A DNA stretch of 64,000 bases from Cliona cf. orientalis (taxonomy: Eukaryota; Porifera; Demospongiae; Clionaida; Clionaidae): positions 14,162,411-14,226,410 of the forward strand of contig OZ005690.1 in the NCBI GenBank assembly GCA_963930775.1, in the 5' to 3' direction. This document shows positions 31,946-42,427 of this stretch, in pieces (the first letter of the stretch is position 1; each line of letters starts with the position of its first letter). The notes under the pieces are model-generated. The model saw only the letters and a list, made by a program, of their open reading frames with translations. It did not search any database and had not been told where the DNA came from. A program made the translations under genes and the position numbers.

Positions 31946-34217
31946 GAGAGCCCCTAGCTACATTATTCCGTCTTGCTGGTGCGAGTTTGTAAGGTATGTA
32001 CACTTGCTCTGTATGTACAAGTACGTAGCTGGGATCAAAGTACATGTATCAAAAACTGTAGCTGATGGTGTCGTAGTATGTGCCTTAGTACATTGTATGT
32101 GTCTGCCATTGCAGCTGACAAAGTGCTGTGTCACCAGGTAATCCTGCGAAATAATAGTATGTTGAATAGTTATACTATATACAACGAAAAATATTTTTCA
32201 GATGATCATTTTTCTTATAATATTATAGTCCGTGTCATTACATGAGGGCATGGATACGTGTCTTGGATGCGCCCGGTTGCTATGAACGTGCGGCGCGGAG
32301 AGAAAGTCCGTACAACAAGGCTCTGGATTGGTCAGAACTGTAGGGCTGTGTGCACAAAGAAGAGTGGCCTTAATGCCTTGGGTCATAGCTACAGCTAGAG
32401 ACGCATTGTTGAATGATCGGCGCGAAAGCGCTGCGCTTTTGGAGAGGCCTGCTAAGCTGCTAGTCACCAAGCCTCGAGTGAAGTGAGAGGCGAGGGCTGT
32501 TCTTTGTCATACCTATCAGTAGTCCGGTAGTAACGTTCGAGCAGAGCGAGAACATTGCCATTGCACACGTAGTTGGTGTTGTTGCTTAAGGTGTGTGGCC
32601 TCTGCAACCCCTTCAGTCTGGGCATGTGCACGGTACTAATGGGCAATCTTGCCGAGGCAGGATATACTGTTTGTACATGAACTACGTCTCTATGTTTTGT
32701 GAGCATGTACTGTTAATAGATGATCATGCATGCTAGCCACATTATCCCATCATTGTGACATTAAACATACTTGTTCCAGGCAACTATTATTGTTGGCCAC
32801 TGATTTTTTTGACTTCGAGTAGCTAAAGACAGGAAGATAAAAAAACAGTGCTCTCCTTATACAAACAGCCATAGTCAGCTACATAGGTGGTAAACCAAGA
32901 TGTCTGTATAATATGAGGGAGATACGTATACCTTAGATGGTTTCCACCGGCTCTAACTACGCCTGTGCAGTTAGAGCCGGTGGAAACCCTCTAAGGTACT
33001 TGCTATTGCTACTATGGTATACTGGTGCTCCACCATACAGGCACTGTACACTGATTTAATTACAGTGGGCTAGGGTAGCTCTGTTTGTTAGTTTTTGAAC
33101 ATGACTTGACTATGGATGCTCTACCTCCAATGGTCTTAGTGACATTAGATGTTGTTATACTATTTTATACAACGAAAAATATTTTCAGAAAGTGTCGTTT
33201 TGTGTCATGTCTGATCATAATCTTGTGTATGCAGACTTAGGACCAGCACCAATAAAGAAAAAGAAAAAGCATCTTGTTACCATAATAACATACACGTATA
33301 CCAAATGTACTTGGAGATTTCCTACTGTATGACATGGGTCTATACATGTGCCCAGCTGGCTACATGACTGCAGGCCACCCACCTTCACAGTAAGATCTAT
33401 CAGAATGTTTGGGTAATTGGGACAAGCCCCACATGAAATGGTACAGCATTGCGCGAATGGTATACATGTAATGTAAGTAGGGATGGTCCCAGTGTGCCGA
33501 AAATGTAAAAAAAAAAAGATTTTAACTTCCATATTCATGATCTATACCAGAATACCAAGAGTACATAAGGTAACGGGATAGTATTCAACGCGCTATTTAT
33601 AAATGATTGCACACGGACACAATTCACGTATGTATTAATGTGGTTTTGTCAGAAACGCGAACGAGTGTCGACCATTTCCAGAAGTAAACAAACGTCCAAA
33701 TTTCTGCGTCAAGTTTTGAAGACTAGATACTCGAACGAACAGACTTCGCTGTGGTTCACGCTAGTCCATCGATCGGAGCAGTGCCAAGTATAGCGCTTTT
33801 TCGAAAACTCTAAGATGGTGAGTCGTCAGACAAGGTTTTGTCCTGGAGGGTCGCCATTAAGCGAGTCACATGGCAGCTGAGCAGTAAGTTTTTATGTTCG
33901 CTTTCTGTTCGTGTAACTCGACAGAGTTCAAACGCTATACTTGCGTAAGCTATCGTTTCGCTCGTATGTCAATACATAGAGGCTGTTTACTTTGGTAAAA
34001 ATTGACGCAGAAAATTGCAATACTTACCCGAGCTTGCAGACAGACAGTGGCAGGTTTGCTCTTCGTTTTTGTGGACCATGGGGCAGGCATCAGGAGAGCT
34101 ACTTACCTGTGCCTTGACTGTGCAAAGAACGTGGACAAAAGCTGGAATATAACTGTCTCATTTATTATTCATGTGAACTTTGACCATGCGTGGGCGGAAC
34201 ACTATCCCGTAACCATA
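31946..34217. other. Gene-poor region
   Basis: No gene is supported. 32720-32770 (AGCCACATTATCCCAT, ATTGTGACATTAAACATAC) is repeated at 54070 and 57620. A promoter-like stretch ends with AAGATGGTGAGTCG at 33812, which could be an ATG split by an intron. Confidence 0.35.
32929..32998. repeat. Strong hairpin
   Basis: ACCTTAGATGGTTTCCACCG through CTCTAACT is inverse to AGTTAGAGCCGG through CTCTAAGGT; arms of about 29 bp around a loop of about 11 bp. Confidence 0.9.
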
Positions 34218-34446
34218 AGAGGAGGGAGAGAAAGTGTCCTACTCAGTATTGCTGTGTGCAAACACCCTTTGCCAAGTACAGACACACACAAACATATAGT
34301 GAGCAATGAGGGTGGTCATGCACCTGTACTGGTTTGTGGCAGTGCTGACCACATTGAACCACATTGAACCACATTGACTCTGTACTTGGCAAAGGGTGTT
34401 TGCACACAGCAATGTTGAGTAGGATACTCTCTCTCCCTCCTCATAT
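34218..34446. repeat. Inverted repeat with about 65-bp arms around a 14-mer array
   Basis: TATTGCTGTGTGCAAACACC through TTGCCAAGTACA at 34240-34281 is inverse to TGTACTTGGCAA through CACAGCAAT at 34380-34415, and the similarity continues outward (GGAGGGAGAGA / TCTCTCCCTCC). The loop ends in three copies of ACCACATTGA at about 34349-34377. Confidence 0.85.
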
Positions 34447-35212
34447 ACTATTGAGAATACCTACATGTATCTATCAAGTCTCTGACACATCCATGAAAAC
34501 AGCCAGGTAACATGTATGACCTCTCACCTTAATTTGAGTATACATGTAAATCCACTTCATTTCCAGGGTTTCATTTAGGATTTTTGTCAAGGAGGGGCAA
34601 ACGCGACAATTCCAAAGTTAAGGGGGGGGGGGCAAAGACTATAGTATGTTTTTCCATCTGTGAAGAATGACGTTGTGCTTATTAACTTCATTACATTAGG
34701 GGGGTCTGGGGGTATGCTCCCCCAGGTATTTTTTGATGTTTCAACCTCTGAAACTGTTTCTGGTGGCTTCTGAGCACTTGGATAGGGAAAGTCTGTCAGT
34801 AATATCCACTGGTTCCCCTCTATTTCAAGTCAAATGTTGCAAGGATGTGGGATATGTCTTGTACCACACGTAGTGCAAAGCTTTTAGCCAGTTTATGGCT
34901 TAAAAATGAGCAAAACTCCGCTTTGAACACTTTCACCGTTTAAATCTTTTACTTGTGCATGTATTGCATGTATGGATGGTGGCTACTCTCAAGGGAGGGT
35001 GCGAGTGATCCCTCCCGCCCCCCCCCCCTCCTAAATGAAACCCTGATTTCACAGTGCACACGTCTGTGGCACACTAGTTTTGTGTTATCTCTAAATTGTG
35101 GATTTGTACAGCGCGAAGTTTGTGCACCCTTGTGCAAAAAAATTGTAGACACACCCCTTGTGTGTGTGGCTGACAATTAGAAGGTAAAGCAGCAATGAGA
35201 AACTTTAACATA

Positions 35213-35412
35213 CCGTAGGACGGGTTTTAATTGCGTAGTTTAATAATTGCGTTCTAGTCCAGTCAGGCCAAATTGCGAATCCAATAATTGCGATGGACGA
35301 CCCCGTACCGTACTGTAGTATACGTGCACGTTTATGTTTGCGAATCTATTAATTGCGAAACGTAGAAAAACTCGCAATTCGCAATTAATAGATACTCGCA
35401 ATTAAAACCCGC
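35213..35412. mobile_element. MITE, CCGTAGGACGGG family, copy 1 (right end worn)
   Basis: Begins TACCGTAGGACGGGTTTTAA and runs collinear with 41509-41698 (AATTGCGATGGACGACCCC, CGAATCTATTAATTGCG). It ends at AATTAAAACCCGC without the final ACCTACGG. Confidence 0.8.
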
Positions 35413-35446
35413 AGCAGCTACTACATGTGTATTTATAACTGAAACC

Positions 35447-35655
35447 TGTCACTGAAAAGCCATAGATTGTGAAGACCATGGACACAGATCCAAGCAGCCC
35501 ACCTGCACCACTACACATGCGTCGATGGCATGGAGATGGACATGTTCCGAGAGAGCTCAGAGTCTCTGAGGTCTCTCATTACTGAGTATGAGACTCTGCA
35601 GGCCACTATGGGCCAGTCACAGAGAGACACACCTAGGCTAAATATTTGCTAATGG
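35447..35655 (+). pseudogene. Coding-like fragment, unrecognised
   Basis: One frame encodes about 47 residues with exon-like composition (MEMDMFRESSESLRSLITEY, then ETLQATMGQSQR) ending at TAA. Its second half is repeated in decayed form at 35668-35735 (GAGGTCTCTCATTATGAGAC, CTGCAGGCCAGGGTGGGCCA). It may be a relic exon of a coiled-coil protein; I do not recognise the family. Confidence 0.3.
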
Positions 35656-36107
35656 CTGTACCTGTGTAATCTGAGGTCTCTCATTATGAGACTCTGCAGG
35701 CCAGGGTGGGCCAAGTCACAGAGAGGCTAAATATTTGCTAATGGCTGTATACATGTACCTATGTAACATGATCAAGGTGTGTCTATTCTATGTCATGTAT
35801 GCCAACAGCTAATAGGTGTCCTCTTTGCTAAATATTGAGCCAAGTAGAAACGTAAGGCTACAATTGAACCAAGTATAAACCAGAGAAAAGTAAGGCTGCA
35901 AAGGAGAACAGCTATTAGCTGTTGGCATACATGGCATGGAATAGACACATGTTAATCAGATTAAATTTGAACGGCGTACATGTTGTATATATGGCCCATA
36001 GCTCAGGCATGAGCATGCGCAATAGAATATATTGTGTTACGTTTATAGAGCCATGCTGGGGATATAATTTCACATGATACTAAAATAATATATAGTACAT
36101 AATTCGC

Positions 36108-36850
36108 ACACAGCTGTACCATTTATGTGGGCTCGCTCATGCTCGCCCCAATAAAGTATTCACTTACTGTGAATAGTGGTGTGGTACAGAGTGGAGTATA
36201 ATGAAATGCACTGTGTGTTTAGCTCTAGTTCCTTAGTTGTTCACCACCTGATCATGAAAATCACCTGATCATGAAATTGATAATGTAATAACAAATAAGA
36301 GACGAACATGTGCATTTTATTGTATAGCATGCATAGTCTATTCAATAGATGAATATAATGGTATTATGCTTATTGATCCTTTCTTGAAAGTGGTATGTGT
36401 ATCTGTATGCCCAGTTGCGGTTGGCTATCCTGGCCAGATCAGGAGTTACCTTACCCCGTTACTGTACATATTGAGCTGTACCATTTATGTGGGCTCGCTC
36501 ATGCTCGCCCCAATCAAGTATTCACGTACTGTGAATAGTGGTGTGGTACAGAGTGGAGTATAGTGAAATGCACTGTGTTTAGCTCCCTTTACCTCTGATC
36601 CCTTTAGTTTCCTTTCAGGTGCTGATCAGCACCTGATCATGAAAATCACCTGATCATGAAATTGAGAAACATACAGTGTACATGTGCATTTTATTGTATA
36701 ACATGCATAGTCTATTCAATAGATGAATGTATGAGTATTGTGCTCATTAATCCTTTCTTGAAAGTGGTACGTGTAGCTGTATGCCCAGCTGCAGTCGGTT
36801 ATCCTGGCCAGATCAGGAGTAACCTTACCCCGTTACTGTACATATTGAGC
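36108..36850 (+). repeat. Tandem duplication of about 365 bp
   Basis: Two direct copies, from GCTGTACCATTTATGTGGGC to CCGTTACTGTACATATTGAG, at about 36111-36475 and 36475-36848. They share CTCATGCTCGCCCCAAT, GTGTGGTACAGAGTGGAG, CACCTGATCATGAAATTGA and GGCTATCCTGGCCAGATCAG-type words. No conserved ORF. Confidence 0.9.
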
Positions 36851-37080
36851 CTTTGGCTAAACAGGACTCAAGACTTAATTCCCAAGTGTTATAGTTTATC
36901 TTCACATTGTGGGACAGGGTAAATTTCTTGCATAATACATGCTGGCATGTGTACAAAACAACCACACTCAACTCACCATAAAACCTGTAACTCTTATCTA
37001 GTGGGTAACTGTGACCATAGTGGGTCAGATTCCACTTTGATTGTTGGCACAGGTGCATTTGTAATTTATGGGGGTACATA

Positions 37081-37517
37081 CCGTATTACCTCTAATTTAA
37101 TGGACACCAGAAAAATAATTATTTTGGCCAATGTCCGCTATAATTAGAGCACACGAAAATAGCCGGCGTTCGAAGTGTCCGATAAATTAGAACACGCTTT
37201 CACGCATGCGCATTCGGTCAAATGGACATGCGATCGAGCAGCTGCAGAGATTGAGAAAATGAGACGGTACCTGGAGCTCCCTGTTCATGGTGGGAAAGAG
37301 AACAGCTCGCCTCCTTCATTACCACCAAAGAAGCAGCTGTCCATTGCAAATTTTGCTTGATCAGTACCACGCTAACGCGAGCTGTCCAACGATGTCCGGA
37401 TAATTAGAACAACAAAAACTCAAACTTCATTGACTGTCCGGTGTAATTAGAGGTAAAAAATAATTTGAAATGGTGTCCGGATAATTAGAGATGTCCGTTA
37501 AATTAGAGACAATACGG
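37081..37517. mobile_element. MITE, CCGTATTACCTC family, with TA target duplication
   Basis: 437 bp. Ends CCGTATTACCTCTAATTTAA and GTTAAATTAGAGACAATACGG are inverted repeats; TA lies on both sides. The paralogous block at 55610-55745 reads GTACATA then GCTTTAAAGG with no element, so it is an empty site showing that TA was duplicated. The interior holds an ORF-like stretch (KKQLSIANFA) without a known domain. Confidence 0.88.
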
Positions 37518-39941
37518 TAGCTTTAAAGGATACTCATATTATGTGTATGTATGTGTCTCAAGGATTTCAAGGGAGTGGTGTGGGGGGTAACTACATGTAT
37601 TTAATTGACATCAACTATGCCCCTGGGACACATACATGTATATGTACGTTACTGTTGTATGAAATGCCGTAAATTGAGAATAATATTAATTTTAGTGTCC
37701 AAAATATTTCGTGTATTAATTTTTCACGTTAACTAATTGACCCACGTGTAAGTAGGGATGACCCGGATATGCCATAGTATAATATTATACAAAGCAACAT
37801 AATATTGTCTCTATAACTTTGTATATACATGTGTGTGTATACTTGTAACCATCTCATAAAGATTTTCTAATCTCAAAAAACAGATTACATATACAGTGTA
37901 CATTATACACATGTAGAAATGATGGGCATGGTGTGGTAGTCATTGTGTAGCTTTGTTTGTCAACTACAGAGTTTCTGTATGTGGTTGAGATGTCAAATGA
38001 TTAGCTTTGTGCAATTGGAGACATATTCTATATCCAATATTTGACTATTAAACAGGGAGGCCTGGATACCACTGACAGACTTCTCCTCAACCAGGTGCTC
38101 AGAAGCCACCAGAAACGGTCTCAGAGGTCGAAATGTTAAAAAAATTTTCTGAGCTCCCTAATATAATCTAGCTAATGAGCACTTGGTTATTCTTTATGGC
38201 TTAATGTCATCGGATAAGAATTGTCATTATTTATACAAGAGTTCTCCATTTATAGTGATAATTACATGCACTAAAGAAGCCATAGCCAGCTGAACAAAAA
38301 ACCTTAGTCATTATTCAAAGACTTTTTATTGAATAGGCGTCATTGTTCAGGTAGATGTATGTGTATCTATATGTCACATTGTGTATAGGTTTCATAATAA
38401 TAGTTGTGATTCTAAATCACGTAGCTACATGTACACGTGTCTCAAGTTTTTATGGACAAATTATCGTCTAATGGTAGCCTAATGATGAAGGGAGTCGTGG
38501 ACAAACAAATCAGTCACATGACATTAGTTGGGGTGACCATGCACCCCAACTATGTGTGTGTGTGTGTGTGTGTGTGAATATTAGCTGTCCTAGTGAGGAA
38601 CTATGAATATTTGTTTGTGTGGCACCTGTGGTGTATCTAAGTGGTGTAATTAGGGTAATCACATTATTTGGTTCCCTGCCATCAATTAGTCGTACAAAGG
38701 TAACGCCCGTTTAGTGTTTCCATGTGTATGTTGGAATTTGTGTTTTCATTCCATGGAGTGTGTTAAAATAACATTGAAATGCCTGGGGTATATATATATA
38801 CCAAGCTTGAAAAGTTGTTGTGGCAACATGTTGTAGGTAAATCTAGACCAGCATGTTATAGTTACAAGACCTTAATTGGGGTGCATGAGATGCATGGTCG
38901 AATGCACCCCAATTAAGGTCTTGTAACTGTCTTATTGGCCCATGACCCCCTCTCATCATTGGCCTACCCTATGATCACCCACACCCCTGTGGGGGCCGGC
39001 AATTTGCCTATAAAAACTTTAGTTGCTAGGTGATGGCCAATAAATTTGTATACGAGAAAATCACTGTACTTGTATATGTATGTTTGTATGTATGTAGGCT
39101 CTTTTCTCTTCAAAGGGCCTGGGTATTGAGGGAGTGGTAATGTACATACATGTATATACCCTGATAAGAATGAGTACTGAAGCCAACAAGATGCTGAATG
39201 TGCTTTGTAAACTGACACTTGATCTATGAGGGATTCAAGGTGTGCACACTTGCTTTCAGTGGGAGCTGCCTACTCACTACGAATATTTTGCTCTGTGGCA
39301 CCTGTGGTATACCATAGTGGTGTAATTAGGATAATCTCATTATTTGATTCCCATGCCATCAATTAGTGGTATAAAGGTAGTGTGGTGCCAGTTTATATCA
39401 AAACTTGTGTTTTTGTTTAACAGAATGTGTTAAGAAATGCCTGGGGTATGCCATATTTGAAATTGTTATGGCAACATGGGATATGACCATAACACTTGCC
39501 CTATATTTAGATAAATCTGGACCTGAGCTTGCCCATGCATGAAAGGTCATTCAGAGTTGACTAACCTCTTCTGTGGTGCATCTAAAGTTAGGCAGTGCCT
39601 GTAAACCACGTGTGAATTAAGTGCATGACCAGACCACTGATGTAGATTCCTTATCACAACTAGAATGTTGCTCAAGAACTGGACCTCTTCTCTCTGTCTG
39701 CAACAGATACTAGATAATCATCCACAGTGTGTCATGTGCTGCCTTAGTAGGGTTTTGAATGTCGGACAGCAATACACTCACTCAATACCTTTACTTGTGT
39801 TGTATTATATACTCCTTCCTTTCCCTCTCTTTTTTCTTTTTCTCTCTCTCCCTCTCCCTCTCTCTGTTTCTCTCCCTCTCTCTCTCTCTCTCTTTCTCTC
39901 TCCCCCTTTCTCTCTCTCTCTTCTTTCCCAACAGATAAAAT
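37518..39941. other. Gene-poor region before small Ig gene E
   Basis: 37520-38300 is paralogous to 55690-57200. 38553-38575 is a (TG)n run. 38640-38830 and 39290-39480 are two diverged copies of one another (GTGGTGTAATTAGG, TTGATTCCCATGCCATCAATTAGT, GAAATGCCTGGGGTAT). 39830-39930 is a CT-rich tract before the signal exon of the next gene. No gene is seen. Confidence 0.5.
38878..38917. repeat. Hairpin, GGGGTGCATGAGATGCAT family
   Basis: The stem AATTGGGGTGCAT ... ATGCACCCCAATT is the same 40-bp hairpin as at 18434. The following 110 bp are also related (CATTGGCCTACCCTATGATC, AATTTGCCTATAAAAACTTT). A shorter form lies at 38527-38550. Confidence 0.85.
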
Positions 39942-41865
39942 ATGGGAGTGTGCAAAGGCAAAGATACACGATATCATGCATGTATCATTGCTGTTGGGAT
40001 ACTAGTCACAGGTAATTATTTTGTATTTTAGCCTGTTTCCCTATCAGTGGTGTGTCATGTTTTATGCACTGTGCTCTCTCTTATTGCAGCAGCTTTCTCA
40101 CCACCTTTGGTTTGGGGTAGTGCCACCCTGAACTATACTACAACTACAGGGTGCCCTGGTGAGCACGTGATTGTCACTTGTTTGACATTGAGCACGGATT
40201 TACTAAAATGGATCATAATGGATCAAGGAGAAATCGGATTCAGATCCAGCAATGTTGTATCTTATCAACGACCACTGAGTGGGACTCCCATTGTGGCCAC
40301 TTTAACAATGAAAAGCTGTTCAAATAATACTACTTTATGTTCATTGGAATCACTGATTGATGTTCCTATCTGGTCAGAGATGGGGAATTTTACACTGGCA
40401 TGTCAGTCCAGCAAAAATGAGTCGGAAAGGATTGCAATTACTACAAGTGGTGAGTACAATGCATAATATATTATGTACATGTATGTATACGATGTACAAT
40501 CTATTAACAACACAAGTATACATATATAAAGAATTTTTATTGTTCACAGTACTTTAAAGTAGTATCTCCTACATGTATACGAGTTTCAAGGGGTAGAGGA
40601 GCTACTTTCATGCGTATGGATTTATAACCCTCAGTGTGCATGTTCATGGGTTGCAGTAGTCGTTCTATGTGTGTCTCAAGCTAGCTAAGCTATATACATG
40701 TACTACATATTTACATGTACAGACCAGTGCAATGAGACTGATATCTTGGAAGATCCGACGATTAACTCTACTACTATCGCTGAAGTATCAGCTGTTACCT
40801 ACACACCAGAACCATTGCCAGGAAACAACAGCTCAGGTATACATCATGATTTTTTAAACTTTTTGATAGTGTTTTATATACAAAGATTTGGGGATCTATA
40901 CATACTTGGTAGCAGTTACCATAGCAACATAATCTTCAACCTCAAATTGTGGGATAGTTAGAGGTGATAGAGGGTCATGGATCTTGTAACAAATACTGTA
41001 ATCTCATTGGTCCAAACTAGGATTCTAAATAAACTCATAGAATCCTTGTAAAAATTGCATGCATGTCTCAAGGCCATAGCTACATAGCAATAAATTTCTA
41101 ACTGTCATGGCAGCCTTGCTCAGGTAAGATATAGAATAGAAACTAAACTACGTATACAGAGGCTTATTACATAGAGCTACACACTGCTTGCCTTGTCCAG
41201 TGGCAGCTGGCACAATAAACGTGATTCTATTAAAAGCACACTTGATGATCAATAGGAGTGGCTATCTGAGCTCAAAAGTTCAATAGCTGCCATGACACTT
41301 GTACCAGTGTTGACAAGACCTCGAAGATGACAGTATTTTGCTCGATTTATGACTTGTCGCATAGTATTACAAAAAGTTTTCAGCTTGTTGCTAGGATCTA
41401 AATATATTAGACCATGGTTAATTACTAGCTAGGTTTCCACGTGGATATGATGCAAATACATAATTAGGTAGGGTCTGTAATACATGTAAATAATAGATTA
41501 TTGGGTTACCGTAGGACGGGTTTTAATTGCGTAGTTTAATAATTGCGTTCTAGTCAAGTCAGGCCAAATTGTGAATCCAATAATTGCGATGGACGACCCC
41601 GTACCATACTGTAGTATACGTGCACGTTTGTATTGGCGAATCTATTAATTGCGAAACGTAGAAAAACTCACAATTCGCAATTAAAACCCGACCTACGGTA
41701 TCTAATATTATGGCTCTGAATTCAAAAACACTTTATTATTTGATTACAGGAGCCTTCATTCAGGCTTCGTTAGGAGTTCTCCTTACCCCTGTGCTCGTGA
41801 CAGTCATCTACAATGTCATGTGGGCAAACCTCTCTCCTAATTTTCTATTTTTCTATTTAGTGTGA
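39942..41865 (+). CDS. Small Ig-domain, stalk, single-TM protein E
   Basis: Four exons, 39942-40011, 40090-40449, 40723-40836 and 41750-41865, all phase 1, give 219 aa. Exon 1 is a signal peptide (CIIAVGILVTA). Exon 2 is one Ig-like domain (VIVTC, LLKW, TLAC) with several N-glycosylation sites. Exon 3 is a Thr/Pro-rich stalk with one Cys (DQCNE). Exon 4 is a hydrophobic segment (ASLGVLLTPVLVTVIY) plus a short hydrophobic end without tyrosine motifs or charged TM residues. It is collinear with the gene at 58-1220, and the similarity includes intron starts (GTGAGTACAATGCATA), so the two are recent duplicates. It converges on receptor C, as the first does on receptor A. No ligand can be inferred. 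With so short a tail it would need a partner to signal, or acts as ligand or decoy. Confidence 0.82.
41509..41698. mobile_element. MITE, CCGTAGGACGGG family, copy 2
   Basis: 190 bp flanked by TA. Ends CCGTAGGACGGGTTTTAATT and AATTAAAACCCGACCTACGG form an inverted repeat. In the last intron of small Ig gene E. Confidence 0.88.
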
Positions 41866-42427
41866 AATGACTTCATTGTTATATATACTGCCAGCCTTTA
41901 CATTATAGCAAGCTCCTGTGAGATACATACTTGTGTCTAGCTAGGTTGGATTACTGAAATCATCAATCACACAGGTTTAATTTAAATCTCCATTTCGTTT
42001 TAAATGATTTTGTTGCCTTTCCTGACAGCTATGAGATTTATTCTGTACACTATATATATTTTCATTATATGATGATGATACTTATGTTTTCAAAATCGAT
42101 TAGATTTGCATTGTCCTTTATAATCAATTTCAAAAACCCTTCCCCCACCATATCATTCGTGTAAAGCTAGCTATTGTGAAATTATAGATGTCATATTATT
42201 ATTATCTAGATCTCCCCTCTCTCTCTCTCCTTATTTGAATGGCTGGTGCTCCTAATTTTTCTATTGTCCTCAGTACCTTGTGCACCTCATCATGCAAATT
42301 TTGTATCAGATTCTATTTTTATGCGGCCATCATTTGTTATTATTATACAGCTAATTATTACTTTCTTTGTGTGTACCCTTTTCTCAATCTCTCTTCTCTT
42401 GACTCATCTACAACAACAATTTCTATT
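41866..42427. other. Convergent 3' intergenic region
   Basis: AT-rich, no exon. It corresponds to the much shorter 1221-1402 between the first gene pair and includes TTCTCAATCTCTCTTCTCTT, also found at 1365-1386. Confidence 0.5.

Noticed and set aside
34002..34367. 121-codon open frame
   Set aside because: Falls on one arm and loop of an inverted repeat with a 14-mer array; no domain, no splice context.
37175..37360. 60-codon ORF ending KKQLSIANFA
   Set aside because: Lies wholly inside a TA-flanked MITE; no transposase or other domain recognisable.
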